Shown: positions 9,801 to 21,800 of the stretch, piece after piece
Position numbering within the stretch: position 1 is the first letter of the stretch
How the letters are laid out: each line of letters begins with the position of its first letter
Assembly: GCA_017165825.1 (NCBI GenBank)
Contig: CM029383.1
Span: 5,384,998 to 5,448,997, forward strand
DNA length: 64,000 nucleotides
Origin: Hepsetus odoe
Lineage: Eukaryota; Chordata; Actinopteri; Characiformes; Hepsetidae
Reading direction: 5' to 3'
Made by a program: the position numbers and the translations under genes
Notes under the pieces: generated by a model
Seen by the model: the letters and a program-made list of their open reading frames with translations, nothing else
Told to the model about the DNA's origin: nothing
The model's database searches: none

Positions 9801-12800
9801 AAAAGGACTTCACTCAAGCTAAGCATTTAAAAAGGCAAATTATATATCTCAATATCTTTTTCCCTAGGTAACTAACATGCTGTGATTGTGAGCAATTTCA
9901 GACTAGATCTGCTAAAGGTTAAGATCAGATACCCTCTCAATATCAGATCTAGCGTTTTCTGCCATTATTAGCCATTACTTATAGCTAGAACTAAATCTGT
10001 AGCTACCAGTAGACACAGATGACATCTAACGTAAACTGTTGCTTACCACATCAGTGATATTGAGGATCTTCCTGGTCATGGCTTCTTTATCATGGTTTGG
10101 AGTTGGCGTGAACCAGAGTTTCTGGAATGTTTCATTTACCAGTTTCTGGGGGGAAAATAAATAGATTAATTAATTAAATTTAAAAATGGAAAATTAATCA
10201 AACTTTATAAAATAAATAAATAAATAGCCCACTGGGGAAAAAATAATGAATTAAATTATTATTTTTTTTAAATTCACCTTAATGCCTTCTTCGTCATTGA
10301 CCCTTCGGATCATCTTCACACACATCTCCGTGATCTTGTTGAATGTGGGCTGCTCCAGGCAGATATCTCTCAAGATCTTAATCACCCTCTTTCTCACACT
10401 AATGCCTGTGTCCTGGAGGAAAGAGCAAAAGCATAAACTTTGAGCTAAACACTCTCAATTCAACAAGACACATTTTTCAGAGCCTATAGGTGGCAGTAGA
10501 GGGTCACAGATGATTTTACCTAAAGTGAACTTTCATACTCTGAATGAACTTTAATCTGGAAAGGGACAGTTTTGTCAGAACAGCTGTAACTCCCATTGTC
10601 TGGACTGCAGTCAGAGCCATTCAACATAAAAGCCTAAAAGGCAGCACATTTTGATACAGGCTGCATTCTAATCCTGCGTTTATGAAGCAACATGAATGTA
10701 CAACAGACCTACACCTTAAAACCCTCATCTTTTGACTATCTTTAAATTGAGGGAACTTAAGAGGAGCATAACTTTAAGACGATTAAATACCTGTGTATTC
10801 TTCTAGGTACTTGCTGTATTGATATTCCACTGGTTATTGTACGTTTTTGCTATAAACTGGCAAGTTGATCTGTGTAGTGAGTACCGTGAACATATGCTCT
10901 ATTATAAAGGCACTGCTTTATAGAGACCTTTCAACTACTCAGTCAGTAGTACATGTGAAGTGTTTGCACAGTCCCTTACTCTCCTCATTCCTTTGGTTAT
11001 TGCCAGCTAAACACTGAACATCTCACATTAAAGGTTTGAAAGTCTTTAAAAAATATATATATATATTTATATCACTCTGCAGCTGAATCGCATGGGATGA
11101 AAGGTTGACGAATTACCCCGTGAACACAAGATCAGGGGGTATAACTGCGCTAAAGATCTGGCTGATTGTATGATCACATACCAGTATTCGCTCAATGAGC
11201 ATGTCGTAGTACTGCTCAGTCAGCTGAGGACGACTCAACACAAACCGTCCGAGCAGCTCTACGGCAGCCTCCCGCACACTTGTGGAGTTATCCATCAGCC
11301 TCCCATGGACTCCACGTTGCATATCCGACTGCACATAAACAAAACGTGTTAAATCTCGAAGAACACACAGATGCTGGATTTAAAGGTAAAGAAAATGAAA
11401 GCCAGAATTAAGGCAGAAGTAACAGAAGTGTCCCATTACCCGGGCCAGAATGCTGGGGTCCACCGCCACTACTTCAGACAGACACTTCATCGCTTTAGTT
11501 CTAACAGCAATAGCACTTTCTCCCAGCACTCTCAAGATCTGAGCAACACAAAGCAGACAGATCTCACAAACATGTACATAGCACACTGCAAAAAGTCCTT
11601 CAATAAGAATGCGTTTTTATACAAATCTAGTTTTCTTTATCTGCAGTCTTTGTTAATTAGTCTTAAGCACTGCATGTTAACCAGCTGAGTGTATAAGAGC
11701 ACTACTTTACCTGTGTTAAATAAATATCAAAGCTCTGTGCAAACGGCCTCATAGAGGCCAAATATCGCACAATTAAACAGCCATCATCATAGTCCACCGT
11801 ATCAGAGTTCATCCTGAAGAAGAGAAAGTGTGCGTTAAATTAAATGACTGTCAAGACTGAGATCACACCTACAGTTAGGTCCATATATATATCTGGACGC
11901 TGACACAAGTTTTGTTTTTGTAACTGTTTAGTGAAACGTTCCAATTATAGCTATTTAATGGACATGGACATAATGTGCAGACTCTCAGCTTTCATTTGAG
12001 GGAATCCACATTCAAACTGGATGAAGGGTTTAGGAGTTCCAGCTCCAGCTCCTTAACATGTGCCACCCTCTTTATAAAGGGACCAAAAGTAATTGGACAA
12101 TTGACTCAAAGGCTTTTCATGGGCAGGTGCGGACAGTTCCTTTGTTCCTATGTCATTATCAATTAATCAGATAAAAGGCCTGGAGTTGATTTGAGGTGTG
12201 GTGCTTGCATGTGGAAGATTTTGCAGTGAACAGACAACATGCGGTCAAAGGAGCTCTCCATGCAGGTGAAACCAACCATCCTTAAGCTGCGAAAGCAGAA
12301 AAACCCATCCATATAATCGCTCCAATATTAGGAAGCAAAATCTACAGTTTGGTATATCCTGAGAGAGAAAGAAAGAAAGAAAGCACTGGTGAACTCAGCA
12401 ATGCAAAAAGACCTGGACGTCCACGGAAGACAACAGTGGTGGATGATCGCAGAATCATTTCCATGGTGAAGAGAAAACCCTTCACAACAGACAACCAAGT
12501 GAACAACTCTCTCCAGGAGGCAGGCGTATCGATATCCATGTCTACCGTTAAGAGAAGACTGCATGAAAGTAAATACAGTGGATGCACTGCAAGGTGCAGG
12601 ACACTCAAACCGCAAGAATAGTAAGGCTACATTGGACTTTGCTAAAAACATCTAAAAAAAAAAGCCAGCACAGTTCTGGAAAAACATTCTTTGGACAAAT
12701 GAAACCAAGATCAACCTCTACCAGAATGCTGGCAAGAAAAAAAAGCATGGAGAAGGCGTGGAAAAGCACATGATCCAAAGCATCACATCATCTCTAAAAC

Positions 12801-15800
12801 ATGGCGGAGGCAGTGTGATGGCTTGGCTGCCAGTGGCACTGGGACACTAGTGTTTATCGATGATGTGACGCAGGACAGAAGCAGCCGAATGAATTCTGAG
12901 GTGTTCAAAGACAAACTGTCTGCTCAAATCCTGCTAAATGCAGTCAAACTGATTGGGCGGCGTTTCATAATACAGATGGACGACGACCCAAAACATACAG
13001 ACAAAGCAACCCAGGAGTTTATTAAAGCAAAGAAGTGGAAGATTCTTGAATGGCCAAGTCAGTCACCTGATCTGAACCCAACTGAGCAGCATTTCACTTG
13101 TTGAAGACTAAACTTCTGACAGAAAGGCCCACAAACAAAACAGAAACTGAAAGCCACTGCAGTAAAGGCCTGGCAGAGCATTAAAAAGGAGGAAACCCAG
13201 CATCTGGTGATGTCCATGAGTTGTCATTGCCAGCAAAGGGTTTTCAACCAAGTATTAGAAATGAACATTTTATTTTCAGTTATTTAATTTGTCCAATTAC
13301 TTTTGAGCCCCTGAAATGAAGGGATTGTGTTAAAAAAATGCTTTAGTTCCTCACATTTTTATGCAATCTTTTTGTTCAACCCACTGAATTAAAGCCTAAA
13401 GTCTGCACTTCAACTGCATCGGAGTCGTTTCATTTAAAATTCAGTGGTAATGTACAGAACTGTAAATGCAACAGGTTTCTGGGTGAGGGGAGAACTAAGA
13501 ACACTTACTTTAGTGTGCTAAACTGTGATGGTGTGGTCTTGATAATGGATCGCAAAAACTTTTTGCGCGCCTCAGCTCTCTGCATGATTTCGCCTGTAGC
13601 CTCCACATCCTTAGCGTGGTGCTGCCCCTCCGACGAATCGTCCTCTTTCTGGTTCTGCGACTTCATTGCTTTCTCTGTCTCTGTGGTGGTATCCCTGAAC
13701 CACTGAGCGATATAGAACTTCCTTGCAAACTAAAAGAACACAAAGGAAAACTTGTATAAAGCTTTTTTTTTTCTTTTTAAGTTTATACAACTTAAATTAT
13801 AAATGCATTTAACCTAAGTACAGAGGAAACAGTATTACATTAATACTTCAAATTCAAATCTGTCCTGTGTGTAAACATGTTACTCACCACAAGAGAAGGG
13901 TCAGTGTCAACATTCCCATCCAAGTAGTCCAACAGGGCCTTCTGTAGCTGCTGGATCTCATCATTTCCAGAAGACTACAAAATACAAACCCCACATTATG
14001 ATAAAGCATTCTCCTCAGTAATGGAAATAAGTTGTGGAAATGACCATATAACGCTTTACCTCTCTGAGGATTCGATCTATGGAGCGTTTGTCCATTTTGC
14101 TGGTGACAGCGTCCTTCCGCAGCCGGGCAGCAACTGTGCCCAAGTAATCCAAGGAAGCCACTCTCAGCGCCATTTCTGTCTGCTTGTTACTGAACTGGTG
14201 AACCTAAAGACAAGAAACAAGAACTCAGCTTCTCCAGGGTGTTCAAAATTGTTGTCAATAAGAAGTCAGAGTACAACCAAGCGCTCACCAGCAAACGGCC
14301 AAGAAGACTGAGGAGCAGTTCGGCAGCAGGCCACTCAGGCTTGTTGACTGTCGAGAGAAGGTCCTGAACAAAGTTCTCAAACAAAGGACGGTAGTCCTCC
14401 TCCCCCTGTTTGCTACCACACCTGAAATGCAAGATGTTCAAGGTTAAAAAAAAGAAATAAATAAAATAGGTTTCACTCTGGTGTTTCAAAAGAAATAAGC
14501 ACTGTGCATCTGACAAAGCCCTCACTTTTTGAGGAAAACGGAAAGGAAGTTCTGTGCCGTCCTCATTGCAGTCTCATATGAGTTTGTGATGAGAACATCT
14601 TGGTCCATCTGAAACAGAGTACAAGCATTTAGAGACCTTTTTAGAACTACTCTAGAACTATTCAAGGAAACTTTATTTGGAGGTCCAACATTACTTACTT
14701 TTTTGTCATACTCATCATCAGTGTGGTCCTTGTCAGTAGGTAAATGCACCACACACTGAATGAGCTGCAGCACAAGAGCGGTCACCATTTGGATGTACAT
14801 TGGCTCACCATCAACATCACTGCTGTTCAACCTGACAGACAGAAAAGGCCATACCGTTTCAAGAAAATGTGGATTCTAACAATTTTACTTTTTCTAAATA
14901 GTTCAAAAGTTACACAAAAAAGCAGCTAGTTACCTGAAGTTTCTTAAGCTCCTCTTGCTAGTGGGGAGCCTGGCGAGGGATGTAAAGATTTCCTCCAGGA
15001 TCAGCTGCCTGTGCTTCTCATACCGTGAAAAGACCTGAGAAAGAAAGTCAATCTTAGTCAAAAAGGAACTACCATATTTACTCGTGTATAAGTCGCACCC
15101 CTGATTTGCGGTAAAATGCATTGAGTTGCTACATACACGGTCACCAGTTTAGGTATTCAAAATGGCAGCATGTGAATTTCCTGGATTAAAATTTGTGAAA
15201 TTAAAGTGATTTTTTGTGGATTATGTTGAATGACACTTTCAGATTTTTACAGGTCAATGTAGTGCTATGTATTTTACTTGATAGGAAAGCACCAAAAACG
15301 TGTATTCGGTAATAATTTAGAGGATAATTGTCTGGAAATGTGAACATTCACACTCTATGCGGAAGTGTCAATCACTGAAGAAATTTCCCGTGTATAAACT
15401 GCAGACTAATTCCCCGTCTATAGGTCGCACCCCCATTATTATAGTGGATTCTGGTACAAATTTGTGCGACTCATACATGAGAAAATACTGTACATCACAA
15501 AACATTTGTGTTTGTGTGTGATGGCCTGAAAACTCACAGCAGTAACCAGCTTAATGGCGCAGAGCTGCAGCTCACTGACATTCTCCACAAAGAACGGAGT
15601 GATTCCCATGGAAGAAACCTGAACAGGAAAAGGAGGTATTAGAAATGAGTGCCCTCTTGAATGAAGACAAAAGGTCTGTATCACCTCCAGCCAGAGTAGA
15701 AGAAGTGGTGTGTCACCTGTAGTATTGTAGTGTCAGTCAGAAGCTGGATCTCTAGCAGCTCTGAGATGTTACTGACGATATCGCAAACTTTGTTGTAGAG

Positions 15801-18800
15801 CATGACGATAACTCTTTGCTTATGTGTGGAGCACTTAGCTCTTTTGGCTTTTGAGCTCAACATTCCACCTGTCAAAATTTAGAAAGGCCTGGTTAGTGAG
15901 TACTGATATGATGTACATAAAACTGCTCCAATTGCATAAAGTAGAAAGCAAGAGGTGCCAGAAACCCCTAAAGTCCAGAGACATCCGAGCGCTCAACACT
16001 GACCTCCATGAGGGTCCACTCTATAGACAGGGTCATACTGAGGGTAAAGGGTGTTCTGCAGGTGGAACTTGGTGTATTGCAACACACGCTCAATAACATC
16101 CTCTATGTAGACCGCTTTGGGCATTCGTGGTGAGGTCATAATATTCAGAGCAGTCAAACAGGCATCAGCAGATTTGGTCACCCGCTCCATGATGAGATCG
16201 CGCCACAACCGCTCCTCATCTTCTACATCGTTGTCCTAATGGAGGAAACATTGAAAAGGACTCAGTGGAACTACCTTTTCAAACAAAGCTGCAGTTTACA
16301 TATAGGATAAAGAGAGCCATGTTAATGCAAAAGTTAAGCTTTACTTACATGGTTCATGAGCGTGGAGAGCTTGGCTCCATCCTGTATGTTCTTCTCCAAT
16401 ATCCCCAGAACCTTCACAAGCTTATCAGATGGAATCTGCAGAGCAAAAGGAACACAGTAAATGGTGATAAATAGAAATCTGTAAAGTAAAGTCAGTCATG
16501 ATACAATTCCCTCCCATATCTAAGCCCCTCCTCATCTGGAGCATACCCTGTGTGTGATGCCCATGGCTTTGATTTTGGCTGATTCGCTGCCTAGTTCAGT
16601 CAGCTGGTGTTTCCCAAGAAGTAATTCCTGAGGGATCTCATCATCATCTGCAGCTAGAGAAAGAACAGAAGAATGAATTGTCATCTTTGTTTAATGTACC
16701 TCTGATGCACAATGTCAAACCAGAGCAATTAAACATTATACCGTTGTTCATTTAATTAAAAAACAAACAAAAACCCCCACACAACCACTTGAAGCAACAT
16801 ACCTAATGATAAATCCACATCCTCCAAGTTTTCTAAAATGTTGTCCACACTTGCTGAAAACCTCTTAAATGTGGAGGAGTCCATCATTTCTGGTAGGGAA
16901 AATAAATAAATAAATAAAAGTTAAGATATCAGAAGTAATGCTGAGAACAGAATACTGTTAAGACTGAAATACTGAAAGCAGAAAAGTAAAAAGTTAAGCA
17001 TGACTTTGACCTTGGCTCATCACAATTACTACAAAATCATCCAGATGGTTGTTTACCCACTCTCTCTCTCACAAAAAAAAAAAAATTAATAAAATGCAGA
17101 AAATACACTGAGGTGTCATGGGCCAAAGCAGTTAAAAGTTATTACTACTGATCGGAGCCAAAGTAACAAATCAGCCAATTTAGACACTTTAATAGTTGCA
17201 TGGAATGGGGAAATAAAGGAGCTCCAACAAGGCTTTTTACTGAACGTACCTTCTGGAGTTAGCTTCGGCTCATAAGCTTTCCTCTTTTTCTGCTTCTCTT
17301 TCATCTTCATTTTTCTGGCAACTAAAAGTAAAAAGACTGATTAGGTTCTTCTCTGTAATAATGGGACAGATTTAAGTGCTTGAACCAGAAAATGATTTCA
17401 GGGGTGGGATGTAAAGGTAGCGTCCCTTCGCACTCACGGTCTATCATGCTGGGAGGTGGTGTCTCATCCTCCGAGTCATCTGGACTATGGTCTCGGTATC
17501 GGCTGCCTGAGCCTCTGCGGCCTTCATGATGGCCACTTCGCCTGCGTTCTCCAGAACCCCTTCGTTCCTTCTCCTCGTACTCCCACGTTCGGTCCCGGTC
17601 CTTCTTTGATCGTTTTGGGGCCGCTGTGAGTGAGAGAGTATGAGAGCGAGTGTGCGAGAGAGAGACAGTGAACAAGAAGCCTCAAATTGGAGCATGATGC
17701 AGGTGTACTACTATAAACAACCATTTTTCCCTTTTCATCAGCATCTATGTGTTTAACTGTTACAAAAAAAATAAAGCACAAACAAGATGACAAGAAAAGC
17801 AATAAGAAAAACAGATTGTAAAAACAGAAGAAAAAGGAAATGAAAGATAACTAATTTAAAGTTCAATTAAAACAATGTGCTTTTAATCTCTCCGTTTGTG
17901 AAGGCAGCGATCCAGTTTAGAAGCATAAATTAGAAGAAACATTCCCTCTCTGTGTTGCAGTGCAATTTAAAGATTCACTTCAACACAGAGTTCACACACA
18001 TGTTGAGTGGCAGCTAAACCTTTTTTTTTTTTTTTCTTTTTCTTTAAAAACACCCAGAAGAAAGAAGGTGAAACATGTGAAACAGTTGAAGAGAGTCAAA
18101 CGAGGGTGAGTGCATCGGCTCCCACTATGCTAAGGCCCAACCAAACAATTACCATCCAAGGTTTTTGAGACTCTGTATGATAAGAAAAGTAAGGTGTGGA
18201 ATGAGGGTCACTGCAGTGACAGCTTCAGGATATGCTTCCCATGAAAATGGTGGAAAACAGGTTTTTAATGCTTATAACAGTTTATCCACGCTACAAGATC
18301 CCAAGATGTAGATATTTTTCCAACACTGCCATCCCATGGCTGCAAGTGGCGAAAAAGATCAGCACAACACTGAAACATGCTTTTTTTTTTTTTTTGCTAC
18401 AACAGATGATTAATGTTCCAGCCATACTTTAGATAGAAGGGTCTGACCACTCAATTCATTAACGAAGGAGCTTTGCGCTGCGTGTCTCGAAAATCTTCCC
18501 AAAATCTCCACCAATGTGGAATGGATTTACATTTAAAATTCCCTTATTCTGCCAATGTATTAGGAATATAATTTCTACTCAGTTTGATAAGAATTGTTAT
18601 TTTACATAAATAATGAATGTCGCAGTTTCCTAAATTATAGGAGGGGTTTTTTCAGCTTCGGATTAAAACCTAACTTAACTGTACAATACAGTACTGCATT
18701 TGTCATTACGTTAGTTATACATATATAGGTTATGGCTATGAATAAAAATAGAATAGAATAGAAAGAAAAGAAAAAAAAAAACAACTTGATGGCACAAAAC

Positions 18801-21800
18801 GTGAAGGAAGAGCTCGATTCAGATTAAATCTAAAATCGGTATGCATTTTGATCACCATGTTTACCCTTTATGGGATTCCTAGCCTAAACTGATGTCTAAT
18901 CTCACTCTTGGTAAACTGGACTAAAATCTGTTTGAAGGTAATTTGGCTGGTCACTGTTTCTTTTTTTAGGTTTTGTTAGATTTTAGGACTATATTTTTAT
19001 TAACTGGGACAATAGCTTTGTACTGCTTGTACTGCTAGTGTTAAAAATGATCTTAAAAATCAACATGAATCGTGATAGGACTGTGGATCGTGATCATGGC
19101 AAGTAAACTACGACAGCTTTTCTATTGGCCACCCATAATTAGTATGCATGAGAAACTTGCCTTATTATCCTTGCCTTACATATTATATAATGTACTATCT
19201 TTACTTCTTTTCAAACAAACTTAAGAAATCAACACTACTACCAGCTGCCAAAGCATTTCAGCTTTTCAGTTTACACTGAACAGAAACTAGTAACCTACCT
19301 GGCAAACTCATCTTAGCTTAGCAGCCACAGGTGTCACAGCACTATTTACTTTGAACCGTTATAGGATACTTAATATGGCAGCTCTATGTTTTATAGCGAT
19401 GGTCTGTTCATTATTTAATTAACCTAAAATAAGCAAGGAACTAACTTTGCTATGGTTAAGCATACTCATTATCTACTCATTATTTTGACTTTTAATCAAA
19501 TTATCTGGGGGAAAAAAAAGAACTTTAACAAATTATACAAACCTTAACTGATTCCAAATTAATCTATTTTGTTTGAAATAAACTATGAAGCCTTTTCATG
19601 TAAATCACCTCATCATTAAATGCATGTAGTGCAAATCTTGGCTGCTAGACAAAGATCTGCAAATAACGTGTTCAAGCAAAATAAACTTGTTTTCCAGCAC
19701 TTTTCCCATATTTTTTTCTTCAGTAAATTTGGCCCCATGTTTGAGGTCATTTGTCTTTTTCGGGAGATTAGCTTTCAGTGTGGTGTAAAAAGGGTGACGA
19801 CTGCAGTGAAGTTGATTCTCTGGGCAAATATTGTTACTACTTAAGGTTTTCAAGTGACTGCTTGTTCCCAACTTTTGCTTCTTATTAGTGTGAAAGTGAA
19901 AGTGACTATTCTTGTCATTGCGAGGTCCCAGCACAGCACAGAGTAAACTACAACGAAATTGTACCTTTGCGTTAAACTCATGCACACAAACACCGTGCAG
20001 CAGTGAAAGCTGCCCGGGGAGCAGGTCATCAGGGCAACCTACTGGTAAGGGGTTTGAACCCACAATCTTCCAATCCTGTGGCCAATCTAGCACCAACTCC
20101 CTAACCACTAGGCCACCGCTGCCCCATTTGAAATGTGTGGAGCACCTGCCTAAAAAGTAGCTTTGGTTTTGTGAAATTAGCACCTTTATTTTTTCAAACC
20201 AAGGATGTTTATGTTTTTAAAGCTTTTAACACAGCTCTGTAGCTTTTCAATTCAGGTTTATGTTGACTGAGGACTTTAGGACGTTTTTGAACCATGTCTC
20301 TAATTACAAAACTGAAAATGAAGACGAGTATTCCACAGCACTTTATTTTTATGTCTTTATGCTTTTACGTAACCTTTAAACAGTGCCCCAAACTATTTAG
20401 ATGTTTCAACATGTTTATGATTTCTATGTTCATTTTTTATTTTACATAATGGTCAAAGGCTTGACTAAAACCATCTTAAAATTGTATCGTAATTTTAAAA
20501 TGATATCACAATAAATTATGCCCTCGAATAAGATCAAGGCAACATTTACTCACACTCCACTGTTCCGGTGTCGTCATCAGAGCTGACTTCAGCATACTTG
20601 GGTCTCTCATTGGCTGTGCTGCGTTTGCGTTTGTTCATCTTTACCCTCTCACACAGAGGCATGGTGGACTCAATTTCTGCAAGCAGATGAGGAGGAAGCT
20701 CCTTGAGCACCGACTCATCAATCCCCCCTTGAAACAGGTTGATAAAGGATGTTACTCCTTTATTCAAATAAATCACGGGACTACAAGCAAGCCTTTGCAT
20801 AAACAATCTAGTCATTGTTCATGTTTAAATAAAGAAAGAAAGAAATCCTGCCGCTTGCATTTTATAAAGTACTGTAGTAAGATGAACTGATAAGCCTTAT
20901 TTAAATGAAATTTTTTTTTTTTAAAGTAATGGTTTTACCTTTGGACGACTTTCCAAAGCAAGGTCTGTTCTTGCTGGATTTGGAGCCTCGAGAGTTCCTG
21001 TCTTTGATGATCTTCTGCACCTCATCAAGAGACAGTTTCTTCAGAACTACCACAGGCTTAGCCCGTTTGCTGATGTCCTCTACCAGTCCCAGCCTCTCCA
21101 GCTTCACTTGTGGCTGGACCACTCGTGGCCGGGCTTCTGCTGTTGTAGTAACGTTACCATCTTTATCACGTTTCACCTTGGGAATGACAAAGTTCTTCAG
21201 TGCGCTGGACTTGCCCCCTAGTAAGTATTCAGGGAACTCACTTGTCTTGCTGTCAGTAGAAGAATGCTTAGTGCCAACAGTGCGGTTCCGACTGCTTTCA
21301 GAGCTACGTCCCTCCTCTTTGCTGTTGGAGGATTTTAGGTCAGACCGATCAGAGCGTTGTCGACCTGAGTCAGATCCCCCACGATTCTCCTGTTTTACTC
21401 GCGGGCTGTCAGGTCGGGACCTCTGCTCAGGAGAGCGTTTGTCTCTGTGCTCTTTAGACTCAGGCCTGTGTTTGCGCTCACGGTTCTCCCGATCCCTGTC
21501 CCGGTCCCGCTCCCGCTCTCTGTCTTTTTCTCGTCCATGTCGTTCATGGTCTGCTCTACCTTTTGGTGTGTCTGGTCTACGAATTTTAGAGCCATCACCG
21601 TCACGTTCTCTGTCCCTTTCCCTTTCACGATCTTTATGTTTTTCCTCTCTGTGAGTGTCCCTTGAGAGCTCAGAGCGACTGTCGTGTTTACGTGGTGTCT
21701 CTGCGCTCCGTCCCTCAGGTCTGACCTTGTCAGGCTTGCCGTCATGTCTGTGTTTCGATGTATCCGACCGTTTGTCTGAACCCTGCAACTTAGCTGTGGA

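Noticed and set aside
17250..17314. Exon 12 of nipbl starting at the downstream acceptor
   Set aside because: Joining exon 11 to this acceptor gives an immediate stop; the acceptor 7 nt upstream restores the conserved protein.
19605..20183. 192-codon minus-strand frame in a nipbl intron
   Set aside because: Its middle is the family A SINE and it has no protein similarity.
20905..21654. 249-codon plus-strand frame opposite nipbl exon 9
   Set aside because: Antisense shadow of the R/E/D/S-rich coding exon; biased codons remove stops on the other strand.
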